DNA from: Pseudomonadota bacterium
GTDB lineage: Bacteria; Pseudomonadota; Alphaproteobacteria; Thalassobaculales; Thalassobaculaceae
Reading direction: 5' to 3'
Assembly: GCA_027623845.1 (NCBI GenBank)
Contig: JAQBUJ010000132.1
Coordinates: 1-7,692 of the forward strand
DNA: 7,692 nucleotides
Below are positions 1 to 6,691 of this stretch, piece after piece (the stretch's first letter is position 1; the number at the start of each line of letters is the position of its first letter). The position numbers and the translations under genes were made by a program. The notes beneath the pieces were generated by a model. That model saw only the letters and a program-made list of their open reading frames with translations, did not search any database and was not told where the DNA came from.

Positions 1-549
1 GACCCGGGTACCGTAGATGACGCGGGAAAGCACGTCCCGGCCCAGTCGGTCGGTGCCCAGCAGAAACACCGTGCCGCCCTCGACCGGACAGAACAAATGG
101 AAACTGCCGTCAAACAATCCCCAGAATTTGTAACTGTCACCAAAACAGAAGAAACGGATCGGCTGTACATTTTTGTGATTGGCGGTGTAGTCCCGCTTTA
201 GGGTTCGCATGTTTAATTGGTAGTCCAGCCCATAGACAAAGGGGCCGATGAATTCGCCGTCGTGGAACAGATTGATGCCCTGGGGCGGCGCATAAATGAA
301 ATCGGTCTGGCGCGAACCGAGGCCATAGGGCGCTAGGATCTCGCTCACGATCACCGAGAAATACATGAACACCAGGACCGCGCCGGAAATCACCGCCAGA
401 CGATGCCGCCGCAGCTTCCACCACATGAGCTGCCACTGGGTGGCCATGTAGTAGCGTTCCTGCTCTGGCGTCAGAGTTTCCGTAACGTTCGGGTCGAACG
501 GCTCCCGGTTGACGAAATGGGTTGGCGCGCGACGCTCAGAAATACTCAT
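1..549 (-). CDS. ABC importer second permease, DppC/OppC/YejE type (3' partial)
   Basis: Second transmembrane subunit of the importer; 183 codons are visible and the frame is still open at position 1. It begins MSISERRAPTHFV at the ATG ending at 549, overlapping the upstream permease stop (ATGA), with a G-rich GGTGGGGG about 9 bases before. A cytoplasmic N-terminus with WWKLRRHRLAVISG (about 43-56), the usual OppC_N pattern, leads into TM1 (about 51-72). The signature GTDRLGRDVLSRVIYGTR (165-182) sits at the window edge, where the permease core starts. Between TM1 and this signature are about 90 residues (APYG to FLL), longer than the few dozen usual in DppC; they include FIYAPPQG, PFVYGLDY and FFCFGDSYKFWGLFDG and should be periplasmic. 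The remaining helices and EAA loop lie outside the window. Pairing with the DppB-type gene makes the assignment firm. Confidence 0.93.
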   Translation of the reverse strand, partial: MSISERRAPTHFVNREPFDPNVTETLTPEQERYYMATQWQLMWWKLRRHRLAVISGAVLVFMYFSVIVSEILAPYGLGSRQTDFIYAPPQGINLFHDGEFIGPFVYGLDYQLNMRTLKRDYTANHKNVQPIRFFCFGDSYKFWGLFDGSFHLFCPVEGGTVFLLGTDRLGRDVLSRVIYGTRV

Positions 550-1544
550 CGGGTTGCGCCCCCACCGAGACGAATTCTGGGGTCAAGCCAGGCCAGCGCC
601 AGATCGGACAGGAACATGCCGACCACGGTCAGCATCGCCAGGAAGATCAGGAATGAGCCGGCGAGATACATGTCCTGGCTCTGTAGCGCCGCGATCAGCA
701 TTGGCCCGGTGGTTGGCAAGGAAAGCACCATCGAAACGATGGCCGAGCCGGAAACCACTTGCGGCAGCATATTGCCGATATCGGCAATGAACGGGTTCAG
801 CGCGGTGCGCAGCGGGTATTTGATCAGCACTTTGAACGGTGCCAATCCCTTGGCTCGGGCGGTGACCACGTATTGTTTCTGCAACTCGTCCAACATATTG
901 GCGCGCAACCGGCGAATCATCCCGGCAGTGCCCGAGGTTCCGATCACCACGACCGGCACCCACAGGTGCTCCAGCACCGAGAGCAATTTGCCGGTGCTCC
1001 AGGGTTGATCGATATAGGACGGGTCCATCAACCCGCCGATCGATGTGCCGAACCAGACATTCGCCAAATAGAGCAACACCAGGGCGAGCAGGAAATTGGG
1101 TGTCGCCAGGCCAATGAAGCCGACGAAGGTGAGGCCGTAGTCACCCCAGCTGTACTGGTGTGTCGCCGAGTAAATCCCGATCGGGAAGGACACCACCCAG
1201 ATGAAGATGATGGTGGTGAAGTTCAGCACCAGGGTCAGAAACAAGCGGTCGCCGACGACGTCGGTTACCGGTAGCTGGTACTCGAAGGAAAACCCGAAAT
1301 CGCCCTGTAGCAGACCCAGGACCCAGACTAGATATTGCTCAATCATCGGCCGGTCGAGGCCGTATTGCGCGCGCAACGCCTCAATCTTGGCCTGATCGAC
1401 ATTCTCGCCTTGGCTCTGTAGCTCGGCGATATAGGTCGAGAGATAGTCGCCCGGCGGCAACTGGATAATAATAAAGGTGATTGCGCTAATCGCGATCAAA
1501 GTCGGGATCATGATCAGAATGCGGCGGATCACATAGGCAAACAC
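546..1544 (-). CDS. ABC importer inner-membrane permease, DppB/OppB/YejB type
   Basis: First transmembrane subunit of the importer, 332 residues, complete. It opens with the family pattern of a cytoplasmic MFAYVIRRIL then TM1 (about 9-29) and PPGD (30-33). A periplasmic segment carries LRAQYGLDRP (57-66) and GDFGFSF (81-87). Further hydrophobic helices lie near 103-125, 137-160, 194-212, 253-275 and 296-320. The cytoplasmic EAA-type coupling loop that contacts the ATPase is at about 225-251 (YVVTARAKGLAPFKVLIKYPLR). The end LDPRIR is typical. The start is GTG at 1544, chosen because it follows a strong AGGAGAG by 7 bases and gives the conserved N-terminus. The gap from the binding-protein stop is 12 bases. 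Its stop overlaps the start of the second permease (ATGA). It should heterodimerise with that permease to form the channel. Confidence 0.95.
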   Translation of the reverse strand: MFAYVIRRILIMIPTLIAISAITFIIIQLPPGDYLSTYIAELQSQGENVDQAKIEALRAQYGLDRPMIEQYLVWVLGLLQGDFGFSFEYQLPVTDVVGDRLFLTLVLNFTTIIFIWVVSFPIGIYSATHQYSWGDYGLTFVGFIGLATPNFLLALVLLYLANVWFGTSIGGLMDPSYIDQPWSTGKLLSVLEHLWVPVVVIGTSGTAGMIRRLRANMLDELQKQYVVTARAKGLAPFKVLIKYPLRTALNPFIADIGNMLPQVVSGSAIVSMVLSLPTTGPMLIAALQSQDMYLAGSFLIFLAMLTVVGMFLSDLALAWLDPRIRLGGGATR

Positions 1545-1551
1545 GTCTGGG

Positions 1552-1558
1552 CTCTCCT
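1552..1558 (-). promoter_or_regulatory. Ribosome binding site of the first permease
   Basis: AGGAGAG on the minus strand overlaps the binding-protein stop codon TAG (1557-1559) and sits 7 bases before the GTG at 1544. It is the strongest Shine-Dalgarno match seen in the window and decides the non-ATG start. Confidence 0.8.
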
Positions 1559-3485
1559 ATGGTTTGCCGCTTGTGGCTTGGTCGAACCAGAAGGTATCCG
1601 GTCCATAAATGCCGAAATGAGCACCGGGATCCCAGTTATAGACCCCCTTCTCCGGCACGTTGCGCAAGGCGTTGGAAACCACCACCGGCTGCAACACACC
1701 GGAAATCAGCCCGATCGAATAGACTTGATCGGCATTGATCTCAAGGATCCGTTTCCAGCTGGCGCGCCGTTCATAGTCGGAACGGGCGCCGCGCCAGTCA
1801 TAATAGAGCTTCAATAGCTCGCGCGCTGGCTCCAGATCCGGTGGTTGACCGGCCTTGCCGCCGGTCTCGAAATGTTGGCCCCATTTCGGCCATTGCAAAG
1901 CTTGTTGTGTCGTCGGGACGAATTCCGCCGGGCTGCTATTGGCGGAGGCGAGGCCATTATTAACGCCTGACCAGATCGACAGAACGGTTTGGCCGGAAAA
2001 CACCCGGTTGCGGAAGACGTTGCGCTGGGACGGCTTGGAATAAGTCTTGATTCCAATTTCCAACCAACTGTCATGAATGAGCTCCAGGATATCCGTCTGC
2101 TCGGTACTTTCGCCGGCGGTTTCGACGATCAGGTCTAACGGCCGGCCATCAGACATCAAACGGACACCGCGACTATCGCGTTCGGTCAGGCCGATTTCGT
2201 CGAGCAGCCGGCTCGCCGCCTTGAGGTTGAAAATCGTCCAGGCGGCCTGGTGCTTTGGATCATGCAGCGGGGATTCCGGCAACAGGGTGTTATTGCCCTC
2301 CAGGCCGAGGCCGTAATAGATCACCTGATTGATCTCGTGCCGGTTTACCGCCAGAGACAAGGCGCGACGGAATCGCACGTCGCGGACCAACGCCCGGAGT
2401 ACTGGATCGCTCACGTTCAGATTCGGGAACAGGGCAAGATGCGCGCCCCGCGCGGTGCGCCAAAGCCGCGTCGTGTAGGGTTGACGGTCCTCTCCCTGCT
2501 TCAGGAAAGTATAGTCGTCAAACCGGAGATAGCGGGCCTGCAGGTCGACCTCGCCAGTGCCTACTTTGGCTGGGATCAGTTTATTATTGGCGATTCGCAC
2601 GATGCATTCGTCGGCGTAGGGGAGTTGGTTGCCAGCCGGATCAACCCGATGAAAGAACGGGTTGCGGACAAAGGTCAGACGATCCGATGAGATCTTGGTC
2701 ACGATCCGCCAGGGCTGCAGGACCGGCAGGTCGAGGTTGTCGTTTCGGTAGAGGCTGTCGAGTTTGTTATGCAACGCCGACCAATTGCGCTGGCGCGCTT
2801 TGGCGACCGTGGCTTTCAGCGTCTCGGGATCGGAATATGCCGCATGGAATTGTTTGAGATAATGCGCCGGCCGATAAATATAGAGCGGGCTGGCGCCGGC
2901 CAACCGGACCAGAAAATCCGGGTTTGGCTGCGGCCAAGTATAGCGGACAGTTTGCGGGTCAAGCACCTCGAATTCGGGCAACGCGCCGTCGACCTTCATA
3001 ATCGACGGTGGGCCAACCGGTGACAGGTCGGGGTTATTCGCTACGTCCTGCCACCAATAACGAAAATCCTCGGCGGTGAAGGGCTGACCATCAGACCATT
3101 TATGTCCCGCACGCAGCCTGAAGGTGAAGCGGCGACCGTCTTCGACCTGGAATGATTCAAGTATATCCGCCGTCAACTCTAAGCTGCCCGGCGTATAGAT
3201 GATCAGCCGGGCGTAGCCGTAAACCGTCATCTGACGCGTGTCCTTGGCTCGGGCCATCAACATTCGTATCTGGCCGCCATGCTTGCCGATCTCCAGGCCG
3301 CGCTTGGCGAAATCGACCACCCGGGGATTGCCGGGCAGGCGATCGTCGACTGCCGGCAAGGTCCCCGCCTGTACCTGCTCTTCTAGCGATGGTGGCCCGG
3401 TATAGCCTTGTGCCGTATCCACCGGAAGGAGGGCGGACGCGGCGAACAGACCGGCCAGAGCGACGAACAAGGCGTTTTTGGTCAT
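1557..3485 (-). CDS. ABC importer periplasmic solute-binding protein, family 5 (SBP_bac_5)
   Basis: Periplasmic receptor that captures the solute for the importer, 642 residues. This is longer than the roughly 500-540 usual for DppA/OppA and closer to large oligosaccharide/peptide-binding variants. A Sec signal peptide is clear: MTKN, a hydrophobic core at about 5-22, and probable cleavage at AQG|YT (27/28). There is no lipobox cysteine, so it is a soluble periplasmic protein. A pre-domain (about 28-80, with PSLEEQ and a Pro-rich segment) precedes the family core, marked by FTFRLRAGHKWSDGQPFTAEDF (starting near 120) and later RFRRALSLAVNRHEIN. The start overlaps the ATPase stop (ATGA). The ribosome site is weak (TGAAG about 8 bases upstream), so translation may depend on coupling. 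The C-terminal FGIYGPDTFWFD is intact. The ligand (peptide, opine, oligosaccharide or glycoconjugate) cannot be told from sequence. Confidence 0.94.
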   Translation of the reverse strand: MTKNALFVALAGLFAASALLPVDTAQGYTGPPSLEEQVQAGTLPAVDDRLPGNPRVVDFAKRGLEIGKHGGQIRMLMARAKDTRQMTVYGYARLIIYTPGSLELTADILESFQVEDGRRFTFRLRAGHKWSDGQPFTAEDFRYWWQDVANNPDLSPVGPPSIMKVDGALPEFEVLDPQTVRYTWPQPNPDFLVRLAGASPLYIYRPAHYLKQFHAAYSDPETLKATVAKARQRNWSALHNKLDSLYRNDNLDLPVLQPWRIVTKISSDRLTFVRNPFFHRVDPAGNQLPYADECIVRIANNKLIPAKVGTGEVDLQARYLRFDDYTFLKQGEDRQPYTTRLWRTARGAHLALFPNLNVSDPVLRALVRDVRFRRALSLAVNRHEINQVIYYGLGLEGNNTLLPESPLHDPKHQAAWTIFNLKAASRLLDEIGLTERDSRGVRLMSDGRPLDLIVETAGESTEQTDILELIHDSWLEIGIKTYSKPSQRNVFRNRVFSGQTVLSIWSGVNNGLASANSSPAEFVPTTQQALQWPKWGQHFETGGKAGQPPDLEPARELLKLYYDWRGARSDYERRASWKRILEINADQVYSIGLISGVLQPVVVSNALRNVPEKGVYNWDPGAHFGIYGPDTFWFDQATSGKP

Positions 3486-5386
3486 GAGGCGAACTTCAGT
3501 CTGAGCGCTGATTCATCGGCGCGCACGAAGTGTTCACCGCCGAGATCGATTAGGGTTGGCCGGGTTTGAGCACTGACGGTGAAAGGCGGCGCCCACTCAC
3601 TGGGTATCGAACAACGACCGTCCATGATTGCATTGAAATCGAGCGGACGATCGAGATTGGGGTCCGGCACCGCGGTTAGCAGAGCTTGAGTGTAGGGGTG
3701 CACGGGATTGCGAAACAACTCTTCTCTTGGCGCCACCTCGACCAGGCGACCGGCGCACATCACCGCGATCCGATCGGCGATATAGTCGACGACGGCCAAA
3801 TTGTGCGAAATGAAGATATAGGTGAGGTTGAGTTCCTGCTTCAGGTCCTTCAGCAGATTCAACACCTGGGCCTGGATCGATACGTCCAGGGCGGAAACCG
3901 GCTCATCACAGATCAACATTCTAGGCCGCAACGCCAAGGCCCGGGCAATGCCGATCCTTTGACGTTGACCGCCGGAGAAGCTGTGTGGATAGCGGTTCAG
4001 GTGGCGGATATCGAGCCCGACAAGGCGCATCAATTCACGCACCATCTCGCGGCGATAGGCATCGTCGCCGACCTGATGAATGAGCAGGGGTTCGCTGACC
4101 AGATCGAACACCGTCATCCTTGGGTTGAGCGAGCTGAACGGATCCTGAAAGACGAACTGCATCTTCTTGCGAAATTCGATCAACTCGCCTTCGTCCAAGG
4201 CCAGGATGTCGGTTTCTCCGTCCTGGTCGACATAGCGGATAGACCCCTGGTCCGGCGACAGGGCCCGCATGATGACCTTGCTGAGCGTCGTCTTTCCGCA
4301 ACCGGATTCACCAACCAGACCGAGGCATTCGCCGCGTCGAACCTCGAAACTAACATCCTCCAGCGCCAGAACACTGGCGTTATCGGACGAAAACCAACCG
4401 CTCTTGCGAATCGAGAAGGATTTGCTGATGCCGTCAACCCTGAGGATTGGCGTGTCTTGCAAGCCCTCCTCGGCTTTGCGAGTCTCCGGATCGGGTTGCA
4501 ATAGGAGCCCGGTTTGCGAGCTGATCTCGCGGATCGGCACCAACCGCTCGTCCCGCGCCATGTCAAAGCGTGGCACCGCCGCCATCAAAGACTTTAGATA
4601 GGGGTGCTCGGGCTGACGGTAAATATCCTCGACGCTGCCGCTTTCCATGATCTGGCCGCGATACATCACCACGACCTCGTCGGCGATATTGGCGACCACG
4701 CCCAAATCATGGGTGATCATCAGCATCGCCATGCCAAGTTCGGCCTGAAGGTCCCGGACCATCTTCAGGATCTGCGCCTGAATGGTGACATCCAGCGCCG
4801 TTGTCGGCTCGTCCGCGACCAGCAGCGCCGGCCGGCAGATCAGCGCCATCGCGATCATCGCCCGCTGACGCAACCCGCCCGAGAGCTCGAACGGATAGGT
4901 CTTGTGGCCCTTGGCGGGGTCGGGAAACCCGACCATGCGCAACATGTCCACTGTCAGCTCTATTGCTTCGCGACCACTGACCTTGCGGTGCAATTCGAGT
5001 GCTTCCTGGATTTGGCTGCCGACCGTGTGCAACGCCGAGAGCGAGGTCATCGGCTCCTGGAAGATGATCGAGATCCTGCCACCGCGGATGTTGCGCATCC
5101 GCCGGCTGTCAGGATTCAGCCGGGCGATGTCGATGGTCGTGCCGGGTGCGTCGGTATCGGCGAAAAGGATAGAGCCACCGGTGATCCTTGCGGTTCGCGG
5201 CAACAGACCCATGATTGCCTGGCTGATCACGGTCTTGCCGGAGCCGGACTCGCCAACGAGGGCGACGGTAGCGCCGGCCTGAACTTGAAAAGAGACTCGG
5301 TTTACCGCGACCAGATGGCCTTCCGGTAAATCGAAACCAACTTCAAGGTCGCGAATTCGTAGAAGCGGCGGTACCCCGTCGTTCAT
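3482..5386 (-). CDS. ABC importer ATPase, fused double NBD (DppD-DppF/YejF type)
   Basis: Energy-coupling subunit of an Opp/Dpp-class importer, 634 residues, with both nucleotide-binding domains in one chain as in YejF and GsiA. NBD1: Walker A GESGSGKT (45-52), Q-loop Gln110 in FQEP, signature LSGGLRQR (168-175), Walker B LLVADEP with Glu193, H-loop His226. NBD2: Walker A GESGCGKT (359-366), Q-loop Gln414 in FQDP, signature FSGGQRQR (470-477), Walker B LICDEP with Glu495, H-loop His528. Both ATP sites therefore look intact. Each NBD is followed by the oligopeptide-transporter HPY motif (261-272 HPYLKSLMAAVP; 563-574 HPYTQALLTAVP). The cysteine-rich segment that often follows HPY is absent: there is no Cys at 273-314 and only Cys592 in the C-terminal tail. 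The ATG at 5386 overlaps the upstream stop, with GGGGGAAG a few bases before it. It should dock cytoplasmically on the two permeases encoded downstream. Confidence 0.96.
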   Translation of the reverse strand: MNDGVPPLLRIRDLEVGFDLPEGHLVAVNRVSFQVQAGATVALVGESGSGKTVISQAIMGLLPRTARITGGSILFADTDAPGTTIDIARLNPDSRRMRNIRGGRISIIFQEPMTSLSALHTVGSQIQEALELHRKVSGREAIELTVDMLRMVGFPDPAKGHKTYPFELSGGLRQRAMIAMALICRPALLVADEPTTALDVTIQAQILKMVRDLQAELGMAMLMITHDLGVVANIADEVVVMYRGQIMESGSVEDIYRQPEHPYLKSLMAAVPRFDMARDERLVPIREISSQTGLLLQPDPETRKAEEGLQDTPILRVDGISKSFSIRKSGWFSSDNASVLALEDVSFEVRRGECLGLVGESGCGKTTLSKVIMRALSPDQGSIRYVDQDGETDILALDEGELIEFRKKMQFVFQDPFSSLNPRMTVFDLVSEPLLIHQVGDDAYRREMVRELMRLVGLDIRHLNRYPHSFSGGQRQRIGIARALALRPRMLICDEPVSALDVSIQAQVLNLLKDLKQELNLTYIFISHNLAVVDYIADRIAVMCAGRLVEVAPREELFRNPVHPYTQALLTAVPDPNLDRPLDFNAIMDGRCSIPSEWAPPFTVSAQTRPTLIDLGGEHFVRADESALRLKFAS

Positions 5387-5910
5387 TCTTCCCCCGTGGT
5401 GTCTTTCTGCGTCGACTCCGGCGCTGCGGCCGCTCGAACCGGAAATCCGGCGGCGGCGAAATTCTCTGCTGTGGACTCGGAAATTTCAAGCTGGTTTACG
5501 CGTATCGCCGACGCGGTTGCCTCAAGTACGGCATCGAATCCGTCCAAACCGGAATCCACCGACACTTTTCCGGCCGGGCTCTTGAGGGTCAGCTGGAACC
5601 AACCATTCTTACGATCGCGCTGCGTGGAAAAGTAGCGTAAGCGGATCTCGGTGATCTCGGACCATCGCAGCGCCTTGCCCATGGGGCCGTTTGCCCAAAC
5701 GCCCTCTTCACTCAACTCAAATACCGTCCGGTGCCGCAGCCAAGTGCGCAGCACGAACCCGACGAACAGAAGCGCGGCGGCGGTCAGTAGGTACTGAAAA
5801 ATAGTCACCGTGGTCGCGCCGACCAAAAGACTGCCGGTCACGGCGACGCCGATGCCGCCACGGATATAGTCCCCCCGCAGTGTCTTCATGGCATATCGAT
5901 GGTTGGTCAT
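5383..5910 (-). CDS. Small inner-membrane protein, two TM helices plus possible PH-like domain
   Basis: A 175-residue protein I do not recognise by name. Residues about 17-35 and 37-56 form two adjacent hydrophobic helices with a very short turn, followed by a basic WLRHR edge, which by the positive-inside rule places both termini in the cytoplasm. Residues about 62-140 alternate short strands (VFELSEEGVW, ALRWSEITEIRLRYF, WFQLTLKSPAGKVSVDS) and end in a helix (GFDAVLEATASAI). This is the pattern of bacterial PH-like domains that follow paired TM helices. The C-terminal 35 residues are Ala/Glu/Thr-rich and probably disordered. The ATG at 5910 is chosen because GAGAGG lies just upstream; an in-frame ATG at 5889 (Met8) has no ribosome site. 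It starts 7 bases after the deacetylase stop, and its own stop overlaps the ATPase start. Its position suggests an accessory role at the membrane, but no function can be assigned. Confidence 0.8.
   Translation of the reverse strand: MTNHRYAMKTLRGDYIRGGIGVAVTGSLLVGATTVTIFQYLLTAAALLFVGFVLRTWLRHRTVFELSEEGVWANGPMGKALRWSEITEIRLRYFSTQRDRKNGWFQLTLKSPAGKVSVDSGLDGFDAVLEATASAIRVNQLEISESTAENFAAAGFPVRAAAAPESTQKDTTGEE
5388..5395 (-). promoter_or_regulatory. Ribosome binding site of the fused ATPase
   Basis: GGGGGAAG on the minus strand, about 1 to 6 bases before the ATG at 5386 and inside the last codons of the preceding gene. It supports the ATGA-overlap start. Confidence 0.5.
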
Positions 5911-5913
5911 GAT

Positions 5914-5919
5914 CCTCTC
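5914..5919 (-). promoter_or_regulatory. Ribosome binding site of the small membrane protein
   Basis: GAGAGG on the minus strand overlaps the deacetylase stop codon (TGA, 5918-5920) and lies only about 3 bases before the ATG at 5910. The spacing is short, but no better site precedes the alternative ATG at 5889, so it favours the upstream start. Confidence 0.5.
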
Positions 5920-6691
5920 AGCGCCCCATCAGCAATGCGCGCGAATCTAGCATTTTCGCCGCCGGGTGCATCGTCAGTATGGAGCAGACCATTGCAAACC
6001 CCCGCCAATCATCAACTGTCATTTCCAGATGGTGCGAGAGAATGCCTGTCGGCTCATCGCGCGCGCGCTGGGTTCCGCAGCGTTCTTGCCGTCGGTCGGT
6101 CAGCTGATCGGCAAGGTTAGCGGCCATGCAATCAGCGCCAACAAAGCCGCGATCGCCGCGCCAATTGATCACGTCGACATGGGTATTCACCCAATTCAAG
6201 CCGGCAACCCCGGCCTCTTCCCGCCGCGCTCCAAAAGTTGAAAGTCCTTGGTACTCGAGGCTTGGCAAGGCCTCGGCGAGCGCCGGCGCCATCCGGTTCC
6301 AAGGCGGCACGAAGCACGCAACCAGATCAGGGCCGAATAGATCGACCAGCCGGGCCCTGCCGGCGGCGGCGTCGGCGATACAATCGGCGATCGGGCGGCT
6401 TGGGCCAAATTCCGATTTCTTGCCGCGCCCGGCTTGGTGGTTGATATGAGCCTTGCCGTGGACCGCCACCCGGACCGGCAAACCGGCCAGCCGCCGCGCC
6501 AGCCCCGGCGTCGCCCAATCCGGCACAACGGCGAGCAAAGGCGGCATCGCCAGGTCGCTGGCGACGCCAAGCAGCGGCTCCAATTTGTCCGTTGGAGCGC
6601 CGAGATCGTCATCGCGCCACCAGAACCCGGCCTGGCAACCCTCGCTTTTCCAGAGGTCGAGCTCGCGGCTCAAGGCTTCCAGGCCGCTCAT
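5918..6691 (-). CDS. Polysaccharide deacetylase-like protein (divergent NodB/CE4-type)
   Basis: A 257-residue protein resembling the polysaccharide deacetylase superfamily, which removes N- or O-acetyl groups from glycans using a metal ion. The family pattern is seen in order: FWWRDDDLG (23-31), matching the metal-binding Asp motif 1; HGKAH (78-82, followed by INH), which fits the H-x3-H zinc-ligand motif 2; FVPPWNR (127-133), matching motif 3; and LSHHLEM (218-224), matching the late histidine motif. No signal peptide or membrane helix is evident, so it is probably cytoplasmic, unlike secreted NodB-type enzymes. The ATG at 6691 overlaps the glycosyltransferase stop (ATGA) and is preceded by GGTGA about 7 bases upstream. 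Pairing with a glycosyltransferase suggests both act on the same glycan or lipid-linked sugar. The substrate is unknown, and deacetylase activity is inferred from retained motifs only. Confidence 0.82.
   Translation of the reverse strand: MSGLEALSRELDLWKSEGCQAGFWWRDDDLGAPTDKLEPLLGVASDLAMPPLLAVVPDWATPGLARRLAGLPVRVAVHGKAHINHQAGRGKKSEFGPSRPIADCIADAAAGRARLVDLFGPDLVACFVPPWNRMAPALAEALPSLEYQGLSTFGARREEAGVAGLNWVNTHVDVINWRGDRGFVGADCMAANLADQLTDRRQERCGTQRARDEPTGILSHHLEMTVDDWRGFAMVCSILTMHPAAKMLDSRALLMGR

Noticed and set aside
137..436. Minus-strand open frame of 99 codons at the left end
   Set aside because: It is in a different frame from the permease reading frame that runs uninterrupted from 549 to 1 and carries the GTDRLGRD signature, so it is a shadow.
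3686..4504. Plus-strand open frame of 272 codons opposite the ATPase
   Set aside because: It lies wholly antisense to NBD2 and the linker of a clearly real ATPase, its translation shows no recognisable motif, and it reflects the GC-rich codon pattern.
4604..5329. Plus-strand open frame of 241 codons opposite NBD1
   Set aside because: Antisense shadow of the Walker/signature-bearing region; the His/Asp/Arg-rich composition is typical of a reverse-frame translation.
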